This document shows, piece after piece, positions 19,240 to 26,072 of a stretch of DNA of 33,123 bases (the first letter of the stretch is position 1; each line of letters begins with the position of its first letter). Source of the DNA: DATGZX01 sp035296965 (GTDB taxonomy: Bacteria; Planctomycetota; Planctomycetia; Gemmatales; Gemmataceae); assembly GCA_035296965.1 (NCBI GenBank), contig DATGZX010000331.1, forward strand, positions 1 to 33,123. The letters run 5' to 3'. Below the pieces are notes generated by a model. It did no database searches. It worked only from the letters and a program-made list of their open reading frames with translations, and was not told the DNA's origin. The translations under genes and the position numbers were made by a program.

Positions 19240-20682
19240 ATGAGCGATTCCCAGGTGCTTTTGAGCAAAATTGCCGCCCTGCGTCAGCAATTGGAGCAAA
19301 CTCAAGGATTGTCTCAAGAAGAAGACGCGTCGGTCGAAGTTCTGATCCGCCGGGATAACGGCGGCCCGCTCCATCGCCTCGAGCAGCACGTCACGGCAGG
19401 AGTGCACCAAACCAACCTGCTGGACAGCACGCTACGGCAGCTCAGCCCGGACGGATCGGTCATTGAGTCTTCCGTGCTGCCTCGACAATTGACAGCCACT
19501 GCCCGCCGCATCCTGGAGGATGGCCGGAAATTGCTCGATCAGCTCCGCATCCTGGCCGACGCCTTCGACGGGGCGCCGCCTACCGACACGCTGGCGGATT
19601 ACTACCGCGTCACGGCCGCGATGGCTGAAACCTCGCTGCGCATAATCCAGGCGTTTCCCGATGCGCCCAGCGCTCAGCTACGGCTTTCGCAGGGTCTAGA
19701 AGCGATTCTGGGAGTGATCGCCGAGCGCGTCGATGCGCTCAACGCCGCGGTTGTCGAACGCCGCGAGGAGGCGGACCGCGTCGATACGCTGGCCGATCTT
19801 CTGCGCAGCCTGCACTCCGGAAAAACCGTCGACCTGCAAGCCTTCGTCAAGCTTGCAGAATCTCTCGTCGACGGCGTCCAGCAAGCCGCTCCCTTGCGTT
19901 TCCTGACAGCCGATGCCGGAGACCCCGCGCGCTTTGCCGCCGGGCATGGCCTCACCGTGGCGGCAGTCGTCGCACGGCTGACTCACCGCGATCCGGAGTT
20001 CCGCAACAATCGGCTCGACCCCGTCCTTGCCGCATTGCTTCACGACGCGGGCATGCTGAGCGTCCCCGCATCGATTCTTGCCCAGCCCGAGCCGCTGGAT
20101 GATACGCAGCGTCGCACCGTGGAAGCGCATGCCGAAATCGGCGCCGAGATGATCATGAGGCTCCTGCCCGGCGCCGCCGCGCTGGCGGAGGCGACGGCCC
20201 AGCATCACGAACGCCTCGACGGCACCGGCTACCCCGCCGGCCTACGCGATAACCAGATTTCCTCGCTCGGCCGGCTCCTGGCCGTCTGTGACGTTTACAC
20301 CGCCCTGGCATCGACCCGGCCGCACCGCCACGCCTTCGACACGCGCACGGCCCTGACCGACACGCTGCTCCTGGCCGAACGCGGGCTCCTCGACCGGCAA
20401 CATGCGGAACGGCTTCTGCTGCTTTCGTTCTACCCGGTCGGATCGGTTGTAGAGTTGGCTGACGGCGCGGTGGCGCTGGTTGTCGGCAACCACATGCGGC
20501 CACGCGATCTGAACTCACCCGCGCGCCCCGTCGTCGCCTTGCTGACCGACAGCGAGGGTCGGCCGCTGCCGGCTCCCCGGCATGTAGATATGGCCCAGTG
20601 CGAAGGCCGGAGCATCACGCGAACGCTGCCGCCGAGCCAGCGTCGCCAGCTCCTGGGCAAGCATTACCCGGAATTGTCCTGA
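19240..20682 (+). CDS. HD-GYP-domain protein, putative cyclic-di-GMP phosphodiesterase
   Basis: A 480-residue protein. Residues 1-~210 are helical with no recognised sensor domain. Residues ~230-400 are an HD-GYP domain with the metal-binding set His236, His268-Asp269, His297, His322-His323 and Asp351, and the signature HHERLDGTGYPAG (322-334). The usual HDxGK reads HDAGM, so the lysine is Met272. The C-terminal ~80 residues (GSVVELADGAVALVVGNH) form a small beta-rich tail found after many HD-GYP domains. Such proteins hydrolyse cyclic-di-GMP and affect motility or attachment. The gene is divergent from the NtrC-type regulator and 26 bases upstream of the CPBP protease gene, so the latter may be cotranscribed. 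Confidence 0.88.
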   Translation: MSDSQVLLSKIAALRQQLEQTQGLSQEEDASVEVLIRRDNGGPLHRLEQHVTAGVHQTNLLDSTLRQLSPDGSVIESSVLPRQLTATARRILEDGRKLLDQLRILADAFDGAPPTDTLADYYRVTAAMAETSLRIIQAFPDAPSAQLRLSQGLEAILGVIAERVDALNAAVVERREEADRVDTLADLLRSLHSGKTVDLQAFVKLAESLVDGVQQAAPLRFLTADAGDPARFAAGHGLTVAAVVARLTHRDPEFRNNRLDPVLAALLHDAGMLSVPASILAQPEPLDDTQRRTVEAHAEIGAEMIMRLLPGAAALAEATAQHHERLDGTGYPAGLRDNQISSLGRLLAVCDVYTALASTRPHRHAFDTRTALTDTLLLAERGLLDRQHAERLLLLSFYPVGSVVELADGAVALVVGNHMRPRDLNSPARPVVALLTDSEGRPLPAPRHVDMAQCEGRSITRTLPPSQRRQLLGKHYPELS

Positions 20683-20708
20683 ACCTCCGACCCAGCCCGG
20701 AGGGACCC

Positions 20709-21446
20709 ATGCTCATGCGCCGCTATCCTGGCGGCTACCTCTCCTCGACGCGGCATCCCTGGCCGTGCCTGCTCTTTTTGTTGCCATTGCTATTGGCTTA
20801 TGAAGCAGGCGTGCTCTTGCTCGGCGGCCCCCAAGCGGAAACGCTGCGCAACGGTGCCGACGCCTGGCTGCGCTGGGGGCTCGACGCCTTCGGCCTGCAC
20901 CAGCTCTACTGGGCCCCGGGCCTCATCATCGGCATTTTCCTCGCCTGGAGCTGGCTGCGCGTCTGGGATCGACCCGATTTCACCCTAGGCATCTGCGCCG
21001 GCATGGCCGTCGAGAGCGTGCTCTTCGCCGTCGGCCTCTGGGCCCTGAGCCGGGAGATCGGCCCGCTCCTCAGCGAGTGGGGCATCCGTCTCAGCGTCAA
21101 GCCAACGAACCAGGCCGTCAACCGCGTCGTCACGTTTGTCGGCGCCGGCATCTATGAGGAGATGCTTTTCCGCCTACTCCTGTTCTGGGCGCTCGGCTTC
21201 TTCTTCCGCGTGATCGGCACCTTCTCATTGTTGGCCGCCATCCTCACGACCATCACCTCGGCCGTGCTCTTCTCGGCCGCGCATCATATCGGACCGTACG
21301 GGGAGCCGTTCAATCGCTACATCTTCTTCTTTCGCATGCTGGCGGGGCTCTACTTCGCGCTGCTCTACCAGCTACGCGGCTTCGGCATCGCCGTGGGCAC
21401 GCATGCTTGCTATGACGTGATTGTGGGCGTGTTGATGGTGCAATGA
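20709..21446 (+). CDS. CPBP (CAAX/Abi) family intramembrane metalloprotease
   Basis: A 245-residue, very hydrophobic protein. The start at MLMRRYPGG is supported by GGAGGG just upstream; the longer frame overlaps the HD-GYP gene and has no hydrophobic likeness. Several membrane helices are visible (~18-38, 68-84, 92-112, 138-160, 168-190, 206-222, 226-243). The three family motifs are present: EEMLFR (Glu150-Glu151...Arg155), FSAAHH (His192/193) and HACYD (His232...Asp236). Members cleave prenylated or other membrane substrates, and some protect against bacteriocins; the substrate here is unknown. It follows the HD-GYP gene closely. Confidence 0.88.
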   Translation: MLMRRYPGGYLSSTRHPWPCLLFLLPLLLAYEAGVLLLGGPQAETLRNGADAWLRWGLDAFGLHQLYWAPGLIIGIFLAWSWLRVWDRPDFTLGICAGMAVESVLFAVGLWALSREIGPLLSEWGIRLSVKPTNQAVNRVVTFVGAGIYEEMLFRLLLFWALGFFFRVIGTFSLLAAILTTITSAVLFSAAHHIGPYGEPFNRYIFFFRMLAGLYFALLYQLRGFGIAVGTHACYDVIVGVLMVQ

Positions 21447-21491
21447 TTTGGCCGTGAACAGCTGCGCCTGCGCCGGTGTGGCCCATTTTTC

Positions 21492-21580
21492 GTTTAACCG
21501 CGACCCAGCGGGGAGCGCGCGAACAGACAGCACGCAGCATCCCTTCTGTTCACGCGCTCCCCGTTGGGTCGCGGTTAAAC
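21492..21580. repeat. Palindromic dispersed repeat, family GTTTAACCGCG, copy 1
   Basis: Arms of 35 bases (21492-21526 and 21546-21580) begin GTTTAACCGCGACCCA and differ at two positions; the loop is 19 bases. A second copy with a longer loop is at 27910-28034. It lies between convergent genes (CPBP protease and the HEPN-like gene) and may act as a terminator there. Confidence 0.9.
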
Positions 21581-21616
21581 TATCGGTGGAAACTTGTGAT
21601 GCGAAATTGCTCCCTT

Positions 21617-21649
21617 CTACTCACCAATCACCTTCCCGAGCACTCGCCT
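21617..21649 (-). pseudogene. Possible remnant of a second yjbQ 3' end
   Basis: Read leftward on the minus strand this gives RHRRVLGKVIGE followed by a stop, against GHRAKRVLVKVIGD-stop at the end of the intact yjbQ. The DNA shares 25 of 33 positions with the true 3' end, including a 12-base identical run (CCAATCACCTTC). It touches the stop codon of the HEPN-like gene, on the other side of the two-gene cassette from yjbQ. The match is short, so chance cannot be excluded. Confidence 0.45.
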
Positions 21650-22157
21650 ATGCCTCTAGCCGAAGGATTGCATTGTAAATGAGTTTGAGCAATGCCCTGC
21701 CTCCCTGGGCTTCAAGTAAGTTCAACGCAGGGAATGTCCAGGTGGCGGGAACATAAAGATTCCCGCCTTGTTCCCATGGATACTCGCAGTTGTCCGGACG
21801 TTTTCCTCCATTATCCACGGAAGGGTGAAGCAGCTCGATTTCTCGCGCAATGAGATTGCATCGATCCTGCAGATATTCGTGATTCTTCGGGGGTCTAGGT
21901 GTCAGAGAGAGTTGCTGGCGAATGATGATGCCCAAGTTTTTCGCCGTGTAGGCATGGCATGATTGATGTACCTTCGGGTCGGCACCAGGCTGCTTGCAGA
22001 GGTGTGCCTTACACAATTTCTCGCACGCCATTTGCAGGAAATGCAACTTATGGCATACGGGAATGGCCTTATTACCTTGCAGTGTGCTCCACGCCTCAAA
22101 ATCGGCTTGGGCTTGTTTCGCGAATGCCCTCCCCCAATTGCCCGGATTGGCATTCAA
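21648..22157 (-). CDS. HEPN-like protein of a two-gene cassette
   Basis: A 169-residue protein. The first ~75 residues resemble a HEPN helical domain: AKQAQADFEAW, a short linker, then CHKLHFLQMACEKLCKAHLC, where the EKxxKA pattern is typical, and a third helix with histidines (HQSCHAYTAKNLG). The classical R-x4-6-H RNase motif is not obvious. The C-terminal half (YPWEQGGNLYVPATW, FPALNLL) is not recognised. Its ATG overlaps the stop of the preceding 110-residue gene (ATGA), so the two are coupled. Paired HEPN proteins commonly act in toxin-antitoxin or defence systems; here that is inference. Its codons are plainer and less GC-rich than its neighbours', which suits acquisition by transfer. 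Confidence 0.55.
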   Translation of the reverse strand: MNANPGNWGRAFAKQAQADFEAWSTLQGNKAIPVCHKLHFLQMACEKLCKAHLCKQPGADPKVHQSCHAYTAKNLGIIIRQQLSLTPRPPKNHEYLQDRCNLIAREIELLHPSVDNGGKRPDNCEYPWEQGGNLYVPATWTFPALNLLEAQGGRALLKLIYNAILRLEA

Positions 22158-22486
22158 TCGTGATTCCCCTCATTAGCCCTCGGCACCAGCGGACCAAGTG
22201 ACCAATCGTACGGGAGTTTAAGCTCATTCCGCTTGATTTGCTCGTACTCGTCAGGCGTCACCTCAACGATGACCGACGGGAACGGGATGCCGCTAGCAGG
22301 AACGGCGTCGAACCTGAGCGGCATGATCCCTGAGGCGATGGTGTTTTGGTTGACCTCAAGCAGCGCAATTGTATCGTTGAGTCCAAAAGCAGTACCGGAG
22401 CCGATCGTCCGGATCTCACTAATCGCCGGCTCGATCAGATAGTGCCTCTGCGCGAGGCGCCTCGTAGCTGCTTCTCTCTCATCCAT
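22154..22486 (-). CDS. Unknown 110-residue partner of the HEPN-like protein
   Basis: I do not recognise this protein. It is acidic, with an N-terminal helix rich in Glu/Arg (DEREAATRRLAQRHYL), then a strand-rich middle (IRTIGSG, IALLEVNQNT, IMPLRFDAVPASG) and VIVEVTPDEYEQIKRNELKLP near the end. It has no signal peptide or membrane segment. AGAGG lies seven bases before the ATG. It is the first gene of the pair, overlapping the HEPN-like gene by four bases, so an antitoxin or regulatory subunit is the simplest guess. That guess rests only on gene order. Confidence 0.6.
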   Translation of the reverse strand: MDEREAATRRLAQRHYLIEPAISEIRTIGSGTAFGLNDTIALLEVNQNTIASGIMPLRFDAVPASGIPFPSVIVEVTPDEYEQIKRNELKLPYDWSLGPLVPRANEGNHD

Positions 22487-22595
22487 TATCTACCTCTGCG
22501 TAGCGTCCGGTATACGACCTTTACTGCAATTCTACAGTGTGTCTAGAAATCCCACAATCGACCGCCATGCCTATCTATTCCCGTGCATGATATTC

Positions 22596-23018
<423 letters not shown>

Positions 23019-23039
23019 CTTGGTTCGATCATACTCTAA

Positions 23040-23276
23040 ATCAGCGACTCCGCATCAGCAGCAGATTCTACTGGGGTGCTATGCTTTCGCTGACAGCGAA
23101 CTGCCAGCAATTGCCATCCCTTGAAGCAGCGAAAGCATGTCGTGCCCCGACGCAAGGCAGCAGATCGCTGACTGTGCCATGCTTTCGGGCTTGGGCGCGT
23201 GGCAGTCTCCGGCAGTAGTCCGGGCCCGAAAGCATGGCACCCAACACGAGTTTGCTGCAAGATCACGCACGGCCAT
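23040..23276. repeat. Repeat-rich gap with nested palindromes
   Basis: Two hairpin pairs are visible. ATGCTTTCGCTG (23081-23092) faces CAGCGAAAGCAT (23127-23138), and GTGCCATGCTTTCGGGC (from ~23176) faces GCCCGAAAGCATGGCAC (ending 23240). The two pairs share the core ATGCTTTCG, so they belong to one palindrome family. The second pair runs into the 50-base dispersed repeat that ends at the stop codon of the DUF6580-like gene. No gene was recognised. Confidence 0.7.
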
Positions 23277-23280
23277 TTAG
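23231..23280. repeat. 50-base dispersed repeat, copy A, containing a gene's stop codon
   Basis: Matches 30815-30864 at 43 of 50 positions (shared blocks CATGGCACCCAACA and ATCACGCACG). In both copies bases 47-49 are TTA, the TAA stop codon of a leftward gene. The rest forms the 3' untranslated region of that gene. Confidence 0.88.
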
Positions 23281-23894
23281 GCACATGCGGGGACTTCCGC
23301 TGCATAGGTTGCCGGCGCTGCCACCGTCTTTACTGCGCGCTGCCGGCTTGCCAGCCAGGCGTCCGCACCGAAGAGCACCGCGGCATAAGCAAAACAGCCC
23401 ACGAGCGTCGAACCAAAGAAGGGCAGCCCCATCCAGTAGGCAGAGATCAGGCCCGCCGCCGTGTGCGGATACATATTGGAGCCTATCCAGCTACCAAAGT
23501 TGGTGAGCAGGAAGAACTGGACGCTTCCCAGGAGAACCACCGTGCCAATTTTCCAGGGCGACTTCGTCCGGCAGAGTAATCGTCCCAGCAGCACATTGAA
23601 GATGATGCTCAGATATACAAACGGCAGGAAACTGACGTATAGAGAAAACGAGGCCACCAGTCCCTGGATCGGCAACAGCAACAGGTCTGTCACCAGGCGT
23701 ACCGCGAGAGGGATCGCGAAGGCATGCCACGTCCGCAGACGGGCGCCCGAAAAGATCTCCATCGCCTCCGAGGGCGTGAAATTCCAGGCGTGCGGCACGA
23801 GGCGCAGCAAGCCGACCGCCACGGCCAGCGTGCCGGCCAACGGCCGTCCGATCTCCTTGGATTGCTCCGGACCATTCATCGACTTCATGTTCAT
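23277..23894 (-). CDS. Multi-pass membrane protein, DUF6580-like
   Basis: A 205-residue hydrophobic protein. The start at MNMKSMNGPE is taken because the region upstream has no membrane or family character. About five membrane helices are visible. The phrases RLVPHAWNFTPSEAMEIFSGA, PLAVRLVTDLLL, LGSVQFFLLTNFGSWIG, MYPHTAAGLISAYWMGLPFF and STLVGCFAYAAVLFG match DUF6580, a family resembling the membrane substrate-binding (S) components of ECF vitamin transporters. The substrate is unknown. The last codon and stop lie inside a dispersed repeat that also ends the gene at 30861. It is the only gene in this stretch, between repeat-rich regions. Confidence 0.78.
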   Translation of the reverse strand: MNMKSMNGPEQSKEIGRPLAGTLAVAVGLLRLVPHAWNFTPSEAMEIFSGARLRTWHAFAIPLAVRLVTDLLLLPIQGLVASFSLYVSFLPFVYLSIIFNVLLGRLLCRTKSPWKIGTVVLLGSVQFFLLTNFGSWIGSNMYPHTAAGLISAYWMGLPFFGSTLVGCFAYAAVLFGADAWLASRQRAVKTVAAPATYAAEVPACA

Positions 23895-24056
23895 GCCTCG
23901 CTCATCTTCAACCGTGAAACCCCGCTCATCGCCTGGTGCAAACCTGAGCGCTATTATGCTAAAGACCAACGCTCTCAGGGACAAGCCAAGATATGAGCCC
24001 GCTTAATCCTCGGACTGTAGCATGGCGTTCGCGTTGGGGCATGGTCTCCTCGCGCT

Positions 24057-24082
24057 GTGGCATGGTCTCCTGACCATGCCAC
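24057..24082. repeat. Hairpin GTGGCATGGTC-TCCT-GACCATGCCAC
   Basis: Perfect 11-bp arms with a four-base loop. A truncated second copy lies about 110 bases to the right. Confidence 0.9.
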
Positions 24083-24088
24083 TTGCTC

Positions 24089-24126
24089 GACCGTAGGTCT
24101 CCTTTTGCTCGGGGAGACCTACGGTC
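24089..24126. repeat. Hairpin GACCGTAGGTCTCC with 10-base loop
   Basis: Perfect 14-bp arms at 24089-24102 and 24113-24126. It stands directly beside the preceding hairpin and shares the GGTCTCC core with it. Confidence 0.9.
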
Positions 24127-24240
24127 GGAGTCGTGGGACAAGCCAAGATGCCAGCCCCGCACTGCGCTGTGGCATGGTCTCCTGACCATTCGTATCTACC
24201 ACCCTTCTGCGCCACCATTTTCTACTGCGAAGCAGTTGCA

Positions 24241-24529
24241 GCGCACAGCCCGGAGTCGCGCCAGCGCACTCCGGGATCCCACCGAGCCCTGCCGCATCCA
24301 ACGCCGAAGGTGTTGCAGCGCAGAAGGACAACGAGAGCCAAGACTCTCCAGGTTAGCGTTGCGACTGGTTTGCCTTCCGCGGATTTGCAGGGCGTCAAGG
24401 CGTTTAACGTCGACGCCTGGGCTATGCGGATAACTCCTGAACCCGGCCGCTACAACGCCTATGGCGTAGAGAAGAAGTTGGAGGAGCCCTCTCACCCGGA
24501 GTGCGCTGTCGCGACTCCGGGCTTTGCGC
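24241..24529. mobile_element. Possible non-autonomous element with 35-base terminal inverted repeats
   Basis: The segment is bounded by 24241-24275 and 24495-24529, which are reverse complements at 33 of 35 positions (GCGCACAGCCCGGAGTCGCG versus GCGCAAAGCCCGGAGTCGCG at the outer ends). Each end is itself a small hairpin (CCCGGAGT...ACTCCGGG). The ~220 bases between encode nothing recognisable. Size and ends suit a MITE-like element, but no target-site duplication is clear. Confidence 0.5.
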
Positions 24530-24671
24530 TAGAACCCCCTTCGGGGTACGGACGCAAGCGTGACCAAGATCCTGGCCGCATTCGAAAGGGTCGTGCGAGG
24601 CAACTTCCTTGATCGTAAAGTCGAGATCGGTTTTCCCACTCGGCCAAAAAACGCATGTACTGCCAGCGCCT

Positions 24672-25559
24672 TCACCCCTCCTCCCTGCCAAACACATGCG
24701 CCGTCACCGTCCCCGCCGGCCAATCCACCAGCAGCAGGCGTTTGAAGTGGTAGTCGCCGCCGATGTTGTAGCCGCGAATCTTGCCCAGCGTGCTCGTCCT
24801 CGCCCGATGCGTGTGCCCGCTGAACACCAGGGGGATGTCCTCCTCGTGCCGGGTCAGCAATTCCTCACAGGCGCGATTGCCGGAGAAGGCGTCCCAGAGC
24901 AGGCCGTCGGGCGTGAGCGGCGCGTCGCCACGCGGAAAGCTCAAGCTGTAGTAAGCCGGGTGATGGGTGACCACGATGACGCTGGGGACCTGGCTCCTGG
25001 CTTGCTGCAGGTGCTCCTCCAGCTTGCCGACCACTTCCCCGGTGAAGCGGGCGTCGTCGAGCGGCCAGCGGACGAAACGCGCGTCGTTATGCCGGCCGCG
25101 GCTGAATCTCTTCGTTCGGACTCGATCTTCCCAGTCGCGAAACTGTTGCTGCAGCGCCTCGATGGACCAGGAGTAGTCGTACCAGTTGATAGAGCCGGCC
25201 ACGGCGAGTCCCGCCTGGGGCAGGAGGAGCGGCCCCTGATCCAGATAGTGAAAGCCATGTGCGGCACAGACGCTAGGGAGATAGTCGCGATAGACTTGCA
25301 GCGAATCGCCACGCGGGTCGGCGTCCTCAACCCAGATGTCATGGTTGCCGGGCACCAGGGCTTTTTGGCAAGCGAGATCGTCAAAGAGAGCCAGGCAATT
25401 GGCAAAGTCCCGGCCGGCGCCGGCGTCGCCGGCCAGCACCAGGACATCGGGCGGCTCCTGCCGCAGGAAATCGATCAGCAGCGTGGTTGCTTCATCACCA
25501 CTGGGACGAACGCCCCAGTGCAGGTCCGCCGTCAATGCCAGGCGCAGGGTTGCCGTCAT
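24672..25559 (-). CDS. Calcineurin-like metallophosphoesterase
   Basis: A 295-residue two-metal phosphoesterase with all motifs in order: DLH (Asp12, His14), GD (44-45), GNHD (71-74), THHP (His199/His200) and GHTH (248-251). These ligate the two metals and position the phosphate. No signal peptide is present, so it is probably cytoplasmic. The substrate (nucleotide, phosphodiester or protein) cannot be told from sequence. It lies 27 bases downstream of a small membrane-protein gene in the same direction, and the two probably form an operon. Length and motif spacing are normal. Confidence 0.92.
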   Translation of the reverse strand: MTATLRLALTADLHWGVRPSGDEATTLLIDFLRQEPPDVLVLAGDAGAGRDFANCLALFDDLACQKALVPGNHDIWVEDADPRGDSLQVYRDYLPSVCAAHGFHYLDQGPLLLPQAGLAVAGSINWYDYSWSIEALQQQFRDWEDRVRTKRFSRGRHNDARFVRWPLDDARFTGEVVGKLEEHLQQARSQVPSVIVVTHHPAYYSLSFPRGDAPLTPDGLLWDAFSGNRACEELLTRHEEDIPLVFSGHTHRARTSTLGKIRGYNIGGDYHFKRLLLVDWPAGTVTAHVFGREEG

Positions 25560-25586
25560 GATGCCTTGGATTTCGCTGGCCTGTAT

Positions 25587-25829
25587 TCAGGGTACGAGCC
25601 CCGAGGGAATACCAGGGATGCGGCACAGAAGCCAACGCAGAGCGCGATACGGAGGTCCAAATACGGCAGGCAGGACAGTGCCGATGGCAAAGACCGCAGC
25701 AGCGAGGATCTCGAGCGGCCAGGAGGGCCCCTCGTACCACGCCAGCACAGCCAGCAGGGCCGCGACCACCCAGGCGAGGTGCCGCAGCCGGCGGCGCGGA
25801 GGATCTGGAGCAGTCACGGGCACACGCAT
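25587..25829 (-). CDS. Small two-helix membrane protein
   Basis: An 80-residue protein with a basic N-terminus (PPRRRLRHL) and two hydrophobic helices (~18-32 and ~38-58), then a basic tail (YRALRWLLCRIPGIP). The second helix followed by a GPPYRALRWL turn is faintly like the SxtJ-type small membrane proteins, but I would not name it. It is upstream of the metallophosphoesterase gene with a 27-base gap. A role as membrane partner of that enzyme is possible but only inferred from position. Confidence 0.55.
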   Translation of the reverse strand: MRVPVTAPDPPRRRLRHLAWVVAALLAVLAWYEGPSWPLEILAAAVFAIGTVLPAVFGPPYRALRWLLCRIPGIPSGLVP

Positions 25830-26061
25830 GGAAAGATGCCTCTTCCTCGACGGCCCACTCGCTCAGTATAACTCGCCGACGCGGCCGGAACAATTGCAGA
25901 CGTTCGCTCCAGTGCGGTGCCCTTCACGGAATGTTCGTTCTTGCCGTTGCCCGCGGTGCAGCCTGCTACGTTCATGGGCCCCCTCGCCATTTTTTCCGAA
26001 ACCCTCGTCCCCTTCCTGGAGTATCATGGAGCGTAAACACCACTACGATCTCCGATGGGCT

Positions 26062-26071
26062 GGGGGGGGGG
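26062..26071 (+). repeat. Run of ten G residues at a gene start
   Basis: The run ends two bases before the chosen ATG of the following gene and doubles as its purine-rich ribosome binding site. If translation began at the earlier ATG (26055) the run would lie inside the coding region. Confidence 0.9.
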
Positions 26072-26072
26072 A

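Larger units (their letters stand above)
23985..24671. repeat. 0.7-kb non-coding block built of palindromes and repeats
   Basis: No gene is supported here. GGCATGGTCTCCTGACCAT occurs at 24057-24082 (as a full hairpin) and again at 24169-24189 (truncated). GACAAGCCAAGAT occurs at 23982 and again near 24137, as direct repeats. A 14-bp perfect hairpin and a pair of 35-base inverted repeats are listed separately. The open frames through this block are low-complexity translations of the repeats. Confidence 0.75.

Noticed and set aside
23985..24671. Several 70-160-codon open frames in the repeat block
   Set aside because: They translate palindromes and inverted repeats, run on both strands at once and lack ribosome binding sites.
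24609..25871. A 420-codon open frame opposite the metallophosphoesterase
   Set aside because: The minus strand has all five metallophosphoesterase motifs in order, while this frame has none of any family.
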